From: Reticulitermes lucifugus
Lineage: Eukaryota; Arthropoda; Insecta; Blattodea; Rhinotermitidae
Direction: 5' to 3'
Assembly: GCA_026260175.1 (NCBI GenBank)
Contig: JAKCWW010007129.1
Coordinates: 1 to 30,223, forward strand
Length of the DNA: 30,223 nt
The position numbers and the translations under genes were made by a program. Below are positions 1 through 11,360 of the stretch, piece by piece. The notes under the pieces are model-generated. The model made no database searches and was not told the origin of the DNA. It was given only the letters and a program-made list of their open reading frames with translations. The first letter of the stretch is position 1. Every line of letters starts with the position of its first letter.

Positions 1-66
1 CATACATACTTACACATACATACATACACATACATACATACATACATACATACATACATACACTTA
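1..66. repeat. (CATA)n microsatellite
   Basis: A run of CATA tetranucleotides with a few interruptions (TTAC, CACA) occupies the left edge. It probably continues beyond the window. Confidence 0.95.
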
Positions 67-143
67 CTGGATCTTAAAGTGTAATAAATTTTAGATCTCT
101 GAAAAGTGTTTGTAACTGGAGTCAGAAAGAACAGTGCATTTTT

Positions 144-636
144 AGGCGTCTTCGCAAAATTCTATTAAGCGACTACTAGCCTCGTCATGTCTGTCCGTTT
201 TTCCGTCCGCCTGTCTGTCCGCATGGATTAACTGGGCTCCTACCGGACGGATTGTCAGGAAATGTGATATTTGAGGGTTTTTCGAAAATATGTCGAAATA
301 ACTTAAGTTTTATTAAATTCTGACAAGAGGAACGGGTACTCTACTTGAAGACCTATGTACATTTATGAGATCTCTCTTAAGTTTTCTTAGAAATGTTTCA
401 GACGAAAGTTGCAGAGAAAATCAAAACACACATTTTACTTTCAATATTTTTTTCCTGAAAATCATGCCGTTTCAGATAATGTGGAAAAGTATGGTACAAC
501 CAGACAGACCACAGATGACAGTATAACACGACACATGCGCTTTTCATGCTAGATATCTAAGGCAAGAATACCGACACACTCATAATATTTAATAATTATT
601 GCTTTTCACGGCAAAAATGTTTGCGCGAACGCGCCT
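144..636 (+). mobile_element. TIR element (MITE-like), copy 1
   Basis: The left end reads AGGCGTCTTCGCAAAA and the right end, reverse-complemented, reads AGGCGCGTTCGCGCAAA, forming imperfect terminal inverted repeats. The whole ~490 bp interval aligns in reverse orientation with 15206-15714. Shared blocks include the CTGTCCGTC-rich segment near 186-225, a GGTTTTTCGAAAATATGTCG-like segment near 275-295, and the ATACTGTCATCTGTGG block (reverse strand, 508-523). No coding frame is seen, so this is a non-autonomous DNA transposon by structure. I could not find a clear target-site duplication, so the superfamily is not assigned. Confidence 0.8.
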
Positions 637-1597
637 CAATATTAGATTATACATACATGGCCTGTCTTGTTTACCCCTTCTACAGTCTCCACGCTGAGAC
701 TCTACCAGCTTTGTGTAATTAATTATATCAAGCGATCAACGAGCCAGTTCAATTGCGTCCATACGGCAGACTCTGTCATTAAGAATCTTGCAAGAAATCA
801 GTGAAGCTTCTCTCTCTTTAACACTTAATCACGTCACCTGCACTTGCCGGGCGAGCGAGCGAGAGAGAGAGAGAGGATGCCTGAAATTTTGCCGACACAT
901 GTTACTCCAACCCTCCAGTTTTTGTTCCTGGGTCCCAGACTGGTGAAATAGTTTATTTAAAAAGACAACCACATTATTCCTACATGAATGCTAATATTGG
1001 CAGTTATTTCACTTATTTTGTACAGATTATACGCTACTATACTTGTTGCCTTTCAAGCGTGGTAATTTGCGGTAAGGGATATCTGGATAGTGCGCTCGAA
1101 TGCTGAAGATGTGCGAGTTTTATTTCTTCCCATCGTATGCATACGCACCTAATACAATTAATGTAACCTGGTGAAACCCCTAACTCCCCTAGTCCTTCAT
1201 ACAGAGTTCAATTATTTTGCAGCTTTCCTGATATTAAGAAAGTGGAAGGTTTATGGACGTCGCCACATCTCCGTATGGGACCAATTCTGAGTGCGTTAAA
1301 TTCCCCTCATATTCGCAGGAGTTCTGTAATGTCCTTTTTAATATCATCAAATGAATGTTTTTTTTCCGTAACGCATATCTAAACGACGTGAGAAGAGAGT
1401 ACTTAAATACCTGCTGCACTTCATGTTCTTGTGTTTGTATTTGTACCTTATTTTATCGTCGCTGTCAGTAACTCAGACCTGTAGCATCAAATGATATGAT
1501 GATAGTGAAAGATGAATTGTAAAGAATGTGAAACGAAACGATCTTGGCTTTATTTTGTGAAATCTCTCGGCATTTACCTCAAGAGATTGAAAAAACA
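637..1597. other. Unassigned AT-rich DNA
   Basis: No gene or recognisable repeat family was seen apart from the short GAGC/GA tract at 848-877. The 61-codon and 93-codon minus frames here have low-complexity, unremarkable translations. Confidence 0.6.
848..877. repeat. (GAGC)n/(GA)n tract
   Basis: Two to three GCGA units run into about eight GA dinucleotides. This is a simple repeat. GA tracts can bind GAGA-type factors in insects, but nothing nearby supports a promoter. Confidence 0.85.
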
Positions 1598-1612
1598 AAT
1601 ATATATATATAT
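1598..1612. repeat. (AT)n
   Basis: A short alternating AT tract in AT-rich surroundings. Confidence 0.85.
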
Positions 1613-2847
1613 GTGAATATGTTATGTATCCGTACCTGATATCTTGATTCGGGAATTTAGGTTTATTCTCGGACAGTTCAAATAAATTTTTGGTGCAAAT
1701 CATAACGACGAGTGTAGGAGACATAGCTGCAATGAAGAAGATGCAGAGGATCAATTACTTATATGTTAAAACAGTAAAGGTACATAATTATTTGAACGAG
1801 ACTATACAAGGCGTTTCTTAGGATATTATACAGTTTATTCGACTTCCAGAGAAAAATAAGTTACAATATTCTTGACTCTGTATTTTTTGTGGGCACTGGT
1901 TTGTTGAACTTGTACACAGCTGGAATACGTTTTTTGTTGGTACAGCAATCCCCTTGCTTTGCAGCTGTGTTGGGATAGGGCAGGGCTGTGGTGCACATGC
2001 AGCCAGGGTGTTCTGTTTACAACGTTAAAATGTTGGATGAGATCATGGTATGCCGTGTCTAAACACACAGTCTGGTGTATCTGTACAACTGCACATGTGC
2101 TGCTAATGCTGTGACGGACTTCCCTGGAGCAGGGTTTTAAACCAGAATTTATTATACCTCCCCTCCCACCACCAACTGGTTATCTTCTCGTGATAATGAT
2201 CCAAAAGTTCAATATTCTAACACAAATGACTGACTGATACCTATTCAGAGGAAACACAATTTCTGTCTTCCAGAGCCTTTTTAATATCATCCTCTGTTCT
2301 TAGAAGTGGTAGTAGAATGAATATTGAAGGCGAATGACAGCGAACAGTTGTTGAGCGAAACGTCGTAGTATTTCGGATAGAGGCAGGTAAACTGGGGAAA
2401 GCGACCCTCTTCTCTCCTATACTCAGACAGAAGCTGCCTCGTATATGATCCCCACTTAACTGAAAAACACATTTTCTTTTATCCGTGTTAGTTGCCGAGC
2501 CAATAATAACCACACTGACTTAACTGTCTGTCAGTACAAGACAGTTCTTTATTGTTTCGTATCTTTCTTTCTACTCGTGCAGTCATTTAATGTGTGTTAG
2601 GCGCAAATATTCTCCGTAATAAAAGTTTTCAGGCAGTTTTGATTTATTTTTTTACTTCCTCCGGAGTTTTTTTATCATTGAATTAACAAATATCCTGTAT
2701 TTCAAATTATTTAAAAATATCGACGTATATTCCGGACACACAGTTTGAAATTTCTTATGTCAAATGCACTTCACTGCTTTGTACAGCGTGCAGATGTAAT
2801 GCGAATTGCTTCAACAATGCACAAGTGACTGAGATATAACTCTGTAC
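1613..2847. other. Unassigned DNA
   Basis: No gene was recognised. A 90-codon minus frame at 2241-2513 overlaps a locally GC-richer stretch (2240-2520) that may be an old repeat, because its plus strand contains GCGAAACGTCGTAGTATTTCGG near 2357, resembling the 3' half of the hammerhead-like motifs elsewhere in the window. No CUGANGA box precedes it in the right place. Confidence 0.5.
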
Positions 2848-2850
2848 TTC

Positions 2851-2886
<36 letters not shown>

Positions 2887-2965
2887 ATCTATCTATCAGT
2901 TTGTCTGTCTCTGTCTATCTATTTATCTACCTACCTGCCTATTTATCTATATATATACCTGTCTT
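2848..2965. repeat. (TATC)n microsatellite with degenerate flank
   Basis: About eleven TATC units with one TTTC interruption are followed by TGTC, TATT and TACC variants and a short AT run. Confidence 0.95.
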
Positions 2966-4184
2966 CTGTCCATCCATCCATGAATATATATACTCGTATA
3001 TATAACTTCGCATTAAGCAAAACCATCCGATATTTACAACCTATTTATCCAGAGTCATGTCAACAGTAACACAAGCGTCTCATCTCTGACTTGGTCTTCC
3101 GAATATGTTTGACCACCAAATTCTGTGTACGTGTCTCTCCTCTCTTCCTCTAGCCATATGCTGTTCCTAGCTGTGAACGTCTGAACACAGGTCTGTCTGT
3201 GAGGAAGGAAGTGTCTTTGCTTGCCATCTAAAAAGGGCGGGATTGTTTTCGTTTGTAATATGGGCAGGAAACGAGACGGGCTGTGCGTTACTTGAAGCTG
3301 TAGGAAATGCATTACTGTGCATTAAGGAAACGGAATTAACGGATATTTTGATCCATATCTTTCGTCTAGAAAATTTTCAGTTTATTGAATATTGTAACTA
3401 AACAAATTTAACATTACGTTTCAATACACGCGTTGCTTATTTAATCATGTTTAAATTGTTTCTATGTGTCATCAACTGAAGAATGTCTTCAGGACATATT
3501 TGGACTTTGTAGGATGAAATAAGCGTTCGAAGCTGTTTCGTAATGAGATACTTAGTGAGATCTATAGGGCTCCTCTTATTGTTAGGACGTAAAATGGAGA
3601 GTTTTGTGGTGTGGGTGTGAAAGTAGGACAGTAGAAGCACGGAATGCATATGGACGGTTCAGTGGAAAATGTCTCGGAAAATTACCATATGGAAAACCTA
3701 GAAGAAATGAGAGGATGATATTAAGATGCTCTTAGGAATACAGGTAATGAGAATTGATGTTCCCAAGTACTTTGCTGCAGCCCTGCCACTAAAACTGCAC
3801 TCTCTATGAACTCTTGTCATCTACCAGCATAATTTCTTTCTAAACGCTTAATCAGTTTCTAAGAAATACATTCATACGCAATTTAAATTTCTGTTACGTT
3901 TCTAGAAATGTGTGTCTGTAGTGTATTTGCTTTTACGTGTCCATTTATTTCTTTAATAAAATTACAACTTTCTGCATCGACAAAATCTGCATAAAATAAA
4001 ATCAAAATCTCTTTCTCCCCGGGTGATCCAGGACTGCCAAATATATTCATATTCAGCTGCTGTAGATATTTGTGTTGATGGTACCCTCTCCACATTAATG
4101 CTTCTTCAACTTAATACAGCTAAAAAAAGTTTTTTTTTGTTTGAACTTATCAGATGTTTAACAGTCCTCATTTTCGACTGAATC
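2966..4184. other. Unassigned DNA
   Basis: No gene was recognised. A CTGAAGA box at 3476-3482 is followed by a perfect 5-bp stem, ATGTC/GACAT (3483-3487 and 3493-3497) with loop TTCAG. The expected GAAAC is not present, so I do not call a ribozyme here. Confidence 0.5.
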
Positions 4185-4186
4185 TA

Positions 4187-4485
4187 CAGTACAATCAAAA
4201 TGCCAAATACCATATTACTTTGAATTTAAGACTCAACGTTTTTCACGTTTTCCAAACTGAAAATGAGACTGCGTCTTAAATTCGAGGTATTATTTTTCAC
4301 TCTTTTAGAGTCCCTAAAAAAGAGTGTTCCTGGAAGAACAAGTGTCCTCGCTAAAAGAGTAGTAAATTTAATGCACGGTGAAATGTATTTGCTTGAAAAA
4401 GTTTTTCCTAAAAATCCCTTTTTAAAAGTGGATTGCGTCTTAAATTGGAGCGCTTCTTAAATTCGAAGTGATACGGCACTTTACT
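4187..4485. mobile_element. Tigger/pogo-like MITE with TA target duplication
   Basis: The left terminus starts CAGTA and continues to ACTTTGAATTTAAGA. The right terminus, reverse-complemented, reads AGTAAAGTGCC and then ACTTCGAATTTAAGA. These make ~38 bp imperfect inverted repeats. The dinucleotide TA flanks both ends (4185-4186 and 4486-4487), as expected for the Tc1/mariner/pogo group, and a CAG start is typical of Tigger-like ends. The motif CGTCTTAAATTCGAG recurs inside each end (4274 region, 4437 region and 4455 region) as subterminal repeats. A 65-codon plus frame at 4263-4460 lies wholly inside and is probably fortuitous, since no transposase motif is visible. Confidence 0.7.
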
Positions 4486-4487
4486 TA

Positions 4488-5781
4488 ACGTAAAAATGTA
4501 AAGGCGTCGTTGTTGATTACCTCCCCTGCTTCATATTCGACACGTCCTGACTGTACACCACGCCATCACGAATGAGGTTGTGGTGAGAGTCACGGCAGTC
4601 TAACGATTTAACGTGGCTTGAAAGAACTTCCACTAGAAGAATATTTGTGAGGGTGTATTAAGTAATTTAAGACTAGAAGTAGCAGTAACTCTTTTTAATT
4701 GCATTCAGAAGTTGCTTTGGTCAAAACTCGGCCGGGACACAGGCTATCGTGACTGAGGTTTTTAGAGATCCTCCTCAGCAGCTCTAACAAATGCTGAAGT
4801 AGTGCTTTAAATCAGGCCTAAATCGCTTCCTTCCACACGATTTAAAATATTATTTTCTCTCATTAAAATATTTGACACAATGGTAAGTATACTACAAATA
4901 TGAAATACAAAGCAGGCTTGCAGTTAGGTTCTAGCTTGATCTTCTGCAGTCACCACTAACTATAGCACGTAAATAAATTATAAAATATTAAACAATTAAA
5001 GAAATAATATTTTTAGTACTTTGATATCGACACGTCATTATAGATATTTTTGTAGGCTACTTTTCCACAAAAGTTATTTTTTGTCTGTGCTATAAATATT
5101 TGTAAATGTTTTGACTCTCATAGTTGTGAACATTTTGAACCATTTTGAAACTGAACTTGAAGGGAGCTGTAAATTTTATCCAGTGTTTATGTGAACTAAC
5201 TCACCAGCCTAATATAGGCTGTGTTACAGCCAGACAACGGCAGTCTTCTTCTTTCTCGTGTACTTCGACTCGAGGTCGTTCATTTTTTGTTTGTGTGTTC
5301 CTGCTCCAACCCCATATCAAAAAATGGAAGTTTGGGGGAGGGGTGCGTAAACAAGCAAGGTTATGGGTAGGGAGGAAGTAAGGGTGGAACAAGGAGCTTT
5401 TCGAGTAGTAAATGTGGACAGGAGGGGAAGAGAGTTGCTTCTATATAAGGTATAAATGCCGCGCCCATGAGCATCTCATGTATAATAATGTTACACTGTT
5501 GTTCAAGCTGAATGGAACTTGTAATCCGGTTGCGCTCAACCCCTCCGATATTTCATCTATCGAGCATTTACATATAATGAGCTAAATCAGAACAACAAGA
5601 CTCTAATGCTGCTCATATACGTCGTTGGTAAGGTTGGTAGCAATGCAGTTTTTAAATTCTATAGCTCTTTGTATACAGAGCAGTACCGACGGAACAGTGG
5701 TAAACATGTATACTGTACAGTTTTCAACATAAATTTTGCAAATACTGCCTTGTTATAGAATTTAATTTTGGTACCTTTATA
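4488..5781. other. Unassigned DNA with a weak TATA candidate
   Basis: No gene was recognised. The stretch 5330-5440 is G/A-rich and is followed by TATATAAGGTATAAA at 5443-5457. That could be a TATA box, but no open frame or recognisable exon follows. A small hairpin, GGCTGT/ACAGCC, lies at 5217-5231. Confidence 0.5.
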
Positions 5782-6077
5782 CCGGGATGGCGTAGTCGAT
5801 ATAGCAGCGACTTACTAAGGGCTGGACGGTCCGGGGATCGAATCCCAGTGGAAGCAAGTTTTTCCGTACCCGTCTAGAGTGGCCCCGAGGCCCTCCCAGC
5901 CTCCTGTACAAGGGATACCGGGTCTTTCACCGGGGGTAAAGCGGCCGGGGTGTGTTGTTGACCACCAACTCACTTCTAGTGCCGAGGTTACGAATGGGTT
6001 GGAGCTATACATCCACCTACACTCTGTGCCTGAACAGGCATGTCATGGCGTGACCTTAACCTTTACCTTTGTTATTT
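5782..6077 (+). mobile_element. tRNA-derived SINE, family 1, copy A
   Basis: The head has an RNA polymerase III box A-like sequence TGGCGTAGTCGATATAGC (5788-5805) and a box B-like GGGGATCGAATCC (5833-5845). A body follows with CCCAGCCTCCTGTACAAGGG and GGTAAAGCGGCCGGGG blocks. The same order occurs at 22313-22600 (plus) and 25562-25713 (minus). It ends in a degenerate ACCTTTACCTTT tail. Overlapping 65-66 codon frames on both strands are shadows of this repeat. The tRNA-like head lacks a full cloverleaf, so it is not a tRNA gene. Confidence 0.85.
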
Positions 6078-6356
6078 AGTAATTCTATTTCATTGCAGAT
6101 CCTAGGTTTTCTAAGTAATTTCTTTTCTTTAGAATTCCATAATTTCACGTCTTTTCCAAATGTAGTGACCCGCCCATCTCATTCTGCTTAATCTGATCAA
6201 CCCAAAAATATTGCGTGAAGTGCATGCATTACCCATCTATTTGGAATGAGACACCAGAGTTTACACTCACATAAAATAAACTTGAAATTAAAGCTTTATA
6301 ATCTTATATATTGCGTTTTTTATGTAGGAAACAAAGATTACAAATCAGATGGTGGC
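6078..6356. other. Unassigned AT-rich DNA
   Basis: Nothing recognisable was seen between the SINE and the LINE tail. Confidence 0.5.
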
Positions 6357-6698
6357 AAGCATTCCCTAATTTAACTAACTCCATGAAGCATAGTCCTTCT
6401 TGATAAGGTAATAATTTCTCAACTAATAAAAAATTAATCAAATTTTATGAAACACGAAGGTTCATTACCTTGTTCACGAGAGTCCCCCACTTGTCCGTAT
6501 CCTGAGACAAGCGAACTCAATCCATGCTCCCCCAACCTTTTTCTTTAAGATTCATTTTAAAATTATCCTCCCACCTATGCCTAGGTCTTCCAAGTGATCT
6601 GTTACCTTTAGGTTTACCAACCCAAACCCTGTGTGCACTTCTCTTCACATGCCCCGTCCCATCCATTTCTTTTCCCTTCATTTGTTCATCAGCACCGT
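6357..6698 (-). pseudogene. Non-LTR retrotransposon ORF2 C-terminus, broken (LINE tail 1)
   Basis: On the minus strand, 6519 to about 6655 reads GHVKRSAHRVWVGKPKGN, then GRPRHRWEDNFKMNL and GWGSMD. This is the basic C-terminal tail that follows the reverse transcriptase domain in a LINE family very abundant in insects. An in-frame TGA at 6517-6519 interrupts it where the family has W-I. The frame then continues through a D-x-D-K-W-G-T-L-V stretch to M-N-L-R-V-S and a stop at 6445. The 3' untranslated part (6357-6444) matches that of the third tail near 30000 and starts at about the same nucleotide. Upstream the element runs into a CAG/AAT microsatellite, so the copy is 5'-truncated or its junction was overwritten by repeat expansion. 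It is dead. Confidence 0.85.
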
Positions 6699-6699
6699 T

Positions 6700-6723
6700 A
6701 TCATCATCAGCAGCAGCAGCAGC

Positions 6724-6762
<39 letters not shown>
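6700..6762. repeat. (CAG)n(AAT)n microsatellite
   Basis: Five CAG units run into about thirteen AAT units, directly abutting the 5' side of LINE tail 1. Confidence 0.95.
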
Positions 6763-8325
6763 CTCTTCATTTTTTCGTAAGTAAAATTTTGATTTGTTAC
6801 TCAAAAAAATATTCTAATGAATCGGTTATAAAGGCAAATAAGAGGCAGTTTTAGTAGTGTGTTAATAAATTTCAAATTTTTTAAAAATCAAAGTACTCCT
6901 TTTTTAACTTCTTGGAAGAAAGTCAAAGGCTTAGGAGCTTCAAGTTTTCAGTATTTCGGTTTAACAAAAATGACGCTAGGGTTAGTGAACACGGACATGA
7001 AGTGTCCGGAGTGTGAAGCTAGCCGTCACTACCATCTAGAGCTGAATGCACACGTGACAAAAGCCCCAGCACCATTCAAGGCCCTTATGGATTTAATGGT
7101 ACTCTATATTTTAAGATTTGGCTCAGGCCACCTCTTTTTTAGAAAAACAGCATAGCGACCTACGAAATTTACCTTTGTCTTTTTATTTTGTCTGACGTCA
7201 TCTGGACATGAAATGTGGGGTTGGGTTTTATGACACACTGTACAATCCAGAGATGGTCGACATATTGGTAAAGCACACTTTTATAGTAGCATTTGCTCAA
7301 ATCAGAACTACACCTGCAATATCCTTTCCTGAGCGATGTATTTAATTTAGACATACACAGTGGAGTTACACTATTTAAAAAGTCCAATCATTCTCAGTGT
7401 CTGTAAGATTTTATGTAGAGTAAACCAGCTTAATTTCATTGTATGAATTGCCGTATTCTGTGATAAGACACTCTCAATTTACCAAGACCCTTCGACACAT
7501 ACATTCAACAGTCCTCACACATGCCCCAGTTACAGTGATCCATTACGGGGATATTTATGAAGAACTGTTAAAACCAACTGTCGAACATGCAAATTAGTAC
7601 TAATAAAATAAATAATATAATATAAATCATATATAATGCCAAATAATATAAATCACGAAATTTATGTTCAACACAATTGACAGTAAACATCTTTCCAGAG
7701 TTTCTGGAAATCCTCCAAGAAAACTTTTAAACTAATTGTTCTCAGTTCATATTGACTAAACGTCTTATAGGCCTATTTATGATTGTAATGTCATAGTTAT
7801 ATTAATTTTAGTGGCAGTTAAATTAATTCATTTTCCTTTTATAAGATAAAGTAACTTGCACTGTCATATATTCTCCTATTGTTTGCTATTCTGGACCCCT
7901 GCCACTCCATATAGACTTAATAATATTTGGGACTTCTTATGTTCTTGAACTTTTTGCATTTTAAATCTCCTGTCCAGAGTATCGGCGTATGAGCGGCCAC
8001 CCTATAAACCTCACGGTTTTTGTCTTTGAACTGAAAGACCTGCAAACATTCATCGAGACGCTGCAATATTCAGCAGTATTAATTCTGGTCAGAGATCAGC
8101 TGACGTAATTGAAGATACAAAGCAGGTTGAATAATTTCTAGGCAGCACCCATGAACTCCGTTTTTATACGCAGATAATGCTTTACAGAAAATTCTACAAT
8201 TAAATGCTTAATACACTGTTAAAATGCTTTGTAATTGGTTAATTGTCTATTACATTAAACCTTTTTATCTGAACTGGTTCTATACGCTTATTTTTAGCTA
8301 CCTGAAGTAATTAATATTTGATGAG
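6763..8325. other. Unassigned AT-rich DNA
   Basis: No gene was recognised. Frames at 6859-7155 (plus, 98 codons) and 7169-7387 (minus, 72 codons) show no domain I can name. The plus frame has one CPEC but no second metal-binding pair. Confidence 0.5.
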
Positions 8326-8457
8326 ATCTGCGCTCTTCTGGGATATTATGCGGCGTCGTGTAGTAATCCTTTACAGACGTTTCGGGACAACGTTGTCCCG
8401 AAACGTCTGTAAAGGACTACCACACGACACAGCGTAATGTCCCAGAAGAGCGCAGAT
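8326..8457. mobile_element. Near-perfect 132-bp foldback element
   Basis: Two 66-bp arms (8326-8391 and 8392-8457) meet with no spacer at GGGACAAC|GTTGTCCC. Only a few mismatches separate the arms. Each arm reads outward from the centre as GTTGTCCCGAAACGTCTGTA, then AAAGGACTACCACACGAC and CCCAGAAGAGCGCAGAT. GAAAC followed by GTCT and GTA looks like the 3' half of a hammerhead motif. The centre takes the place where helix II would be, and no CUGANGA box is present. The tail resembles pieces at 17368-17412 and 27223-27409. It is therefore probably a truncated member of the hammerhead-bearing group. Confidence 0.8.
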
Positions 8458-10137
8458 GTCATCAACATCTCGGCGGAAGCCTGAAATCACGAAACTAAAT
8501 ATTTTCTTATTCTTTGCAGGTAAATTACCTCTTGTGCTACGGTCAGTTTGATCTGTAAGTAAATTTATGAAATGTTTATTTAGAACTTAATTTTAGTCTT
8601 ATCACTCGTCCTTTATCTGTGCTATCAATCAAAAAATGGTGAGTCGTAGCTCTGACTGTCACATGATGATTGAGCTATTATTCCGCTGGTGATTCCGAAA
8701 CACAATTTGGGGGAAGAATAAAGCACACACTAACTCTACGACTTCAGCCCGCCTTATCAATTCTTCTAATAAGGTTCAGTGAAAGAAGCCATATTAAAAA
8801 CAAAAATATTTTATATTCGATCATATTCCCAAGCAAGGAAAACTAAAGTCTGAAACCCTTTATTTTCCTTGTTAACATTGGCTCATCTTTATAGCAATTT
8901 AATTAAAAAGAATTGGTTTTAAAATAACAAATTTTATGATACACTTAATGTAAAAAATGTGACCCTTGTAGTTAATAAGTGTTTAACCTACCTACTAGAA
9001 TTATCAAAATATATCCTGTAGAAGAATAAAAAGGCTTATGTTGTTTTAATTCATGAGAATAAATTAATATATTAGTAATAACATTGAGTGGAACTGGGAG
9101 TTATGTGATTTGCGTGATATAATTGGTAGCTTAACCAGTCCCAGGCAAACAGAAATCTTAGCAGTAAGCAGTAGCCCTAAATATTACATATCTGCTTTTC
9201 TTTTCTTGTCAAGGTGTATTAAGAACGCATAAAATAACGACTGATTGAATTATATTTCTCTATTAATACTATTTCTTTAATAGTGTCTAATTACACGGTC
9301 ACTTATATTCACACTTTCTACGGTTTATTTCTCATTGTCATTCTAAGAATATTCTTAATCATTTGTTACCGCCTTCTGGAGCACAGCATGCTTGTTTGAT
9401 GCACAACTAAAGTGTCTTGAGCATCCTGTTTATTGTTGTTGATTCTGGCTGCTAGTACAGTACTGCAAGAAATACATCCTGAACGATGTACTTACGCTAT
9501 TGCATTTTAAAAGGATACGCAATGTAACGTGTGACGAAATACTGTGACGCGTTTGCGTAACCATTGTTGCCATGGAACGCAACACTGCTTTCTGTGTGTA
9601 TTCTTGCGCTACATATGTCACTGCCTACAATATGAAACACACTTATGTCTTCATGTAACGTGCCCGGTATTTATGGTTACCACATATACTCTTACACAAT
9701 ACATCTATAACTTTTCTGGACTTTATAATTTATTTTCCACAAAATCGATGATCTTCAGTTACAACGTTTTAGTACTGAGGATGCATTGAACGAAAATGTG
9801 TATTAAATTCACCCACAAACGTTTGGCTTCGACCCAAATAGCTAATGTTAACAGATATACATGAAGCGTTTTTTAATTAACGCGCTAACGGAAAAACACT
9901 AAAATTTACATTCATTTTATACGCTTTGTGCATAAAATTTTCATCATTTAAACCTTCCAAAATTTGCACTAATAATAAAAAATAATAATAACAAGCCGTT
10001 CCGCTTACTTTTCTTAAGTTTAGAAATAATTCTTGGCCGCCGCAGATTTATATTTTGAAATTTAGGCCGTAAAGTAACCTGAGTTCATGTAACATTTCTC
10101 GAAAAAAGTCGTTACTCTCTGTACTGGACATTAAATA
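8458..10137. other. Unassigned AT-rich DNA
   Basis: No gene or known repeat was recognised. The frames at 9430-9621 and 9544-9789 have no recognisable domain. Confidence 0.5.
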
Positions 10138-10348
10138 GCTATTCCAGTACAGGCCTGGACAGGCCCTTAGTGCACATGAAGGTGGCAAGGTTGTTAGCCT
10201 TAGGCACTAGCCGCATTTACCCACTGGGAGTTTTCTGTTAGAGGCTGAGTCGAACCCAGGGCCGTAGTGCGGCCGGAAGGATTACGTCAATGAAAGAATC
10301 CCAATGACCCCATCGGTAATTGAACCTGCAACCTTCCGGCTTGTAGCG
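10138..10348 (-). mobile_element. tRNA-derived SINE, family 2
   Basis: Read on the minus strand, the 5' part contains GCCGGAAGGTTGCAGGTTCA, with a box B-like segment at 10314-10332. It continues with GGGGTCATTGGGATT, ATTGACGTAATCCTTCCGG and a second box B-like CTGGGTTCGACTCAGCC. The repeated GCCGGAAGG/CCTTCCGGCC pair can form a stem. It is distinct in sequence from the SINE at 5782. No intact tRNA cloverleaf was found. Confidence 0.65.
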
Positions 10349-11104
10349 CTGCCTCAACATAATGCAAACTAATGTAAACACACGCTTATATACCATACTT
10401 AATTTCGTAAAACATCGACCGAATGTTTAGTTTGCAGACCAAGATAATCAGACGACATCAAAGAGACGGCATTCCAAAAACCACACTTTCAGATGAACGC
10501 TGTTTCTGAAATTCACTTCAAGAAATTGAGTCAAACTTGCATTACAATAGACGAGGCTTTAATTCAAGTTAAATGAGTTGGAAGTAAGAAATATTTTTCG
10601 TAAATGCAAATGATGTGTCAGAACTTGGTCTATTCTTTGATTCCTGGGGATTTTACGACACTTTTTTAAATTCATATGTTTTTTATCGAATGGAATCATT
10701 GTTGTGAATGATCAACTCCAACTGACGTGAAAGAGGCACTACAATGCCTGAAGTAACTGACAAAAAACACAAAATATGCCGTTTTATCTGATATCCCAGC
10801 CGAGATATAAAAAAAGAAGTATATCAAAAATACTATGTTGGAGTGTTCGTCAATTAAATGTGGCCTTTGATGACGAGTCAGACGTATAGGTATATTGAAG
10901 CCATACCTCATCTCGTGAATTGTGCGATTCGAAGGGGCATGCTGTGAAAGAGAAATGTATGTTTATTTTCAAACAAAAATTCTCTTTGTATAGACTGAAA
11001 TAAACAACAGTAAAAGAAATGTGTCGATGTTTATGGTACAGCCAAAAACATAAACTCTGGCCCTGAGTATTAAACAAAAGATTTCTCCTTTAATTTCCCT
11101 TAGA
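10349..11104. other. Unassigned DNA
   Basis: No gene was recognised. The minus frames at 10696-10911 and 10850-11077 look like random AT-rich translations. Confidence 0.5.
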
Positions 11105-11360
11105 GCCGTTGTGTTTTGTCTCGTCGTGACAGAGACTGGAGATGCGGGAACCGGCTGTCGTTGGGTAGGCCTCAGCTCATCATCTTCTGCGCCCTTCTTC
11201 ATTTCCTCCGATCTCACACCACTTCCTCATTTCCTAGTGAACCGTGCTTTGGTTTCCGAAGCCCTAACCTCCAGTCTATTGATTTCCGGACTCCGGACGT
11301 TACCTGTCCTCATATCCTGCACACTAGAAAACCAGAATCATTCCAAAATGCTGCTATAGG
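11105..11360. other. GC-richer island open on both strands
   Basis: About 250 bp is clearly richer in G+C than its surroundings. It holds overlapping open frames on the plus strand in two phases (11111-11359 and 11116-11376) and on the minus strand (10969-11217). The minus frame has a charged run RSEEMKKGAEDDELRPTQRQ. It could be an exon of a host gene or an old repeat. I do not recognise the protein in any frame and see no clear paired splice sites. Confidence 0.3.

Noticed and set aside
3476-3515. Possible hammerhead: CTGAAGA plus perfect ATGTC/GACAT stem
   Set aside because: GAAAC is absent at the required position (ATTTGGAC instead), and helix I pairing is weak and out of register.
5788-5846. 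Possible tRNA gene
   Set aside because: Box A and box B are present but acceptor and other stems do not close, and the same head recurs with a common body in other SINE copies.
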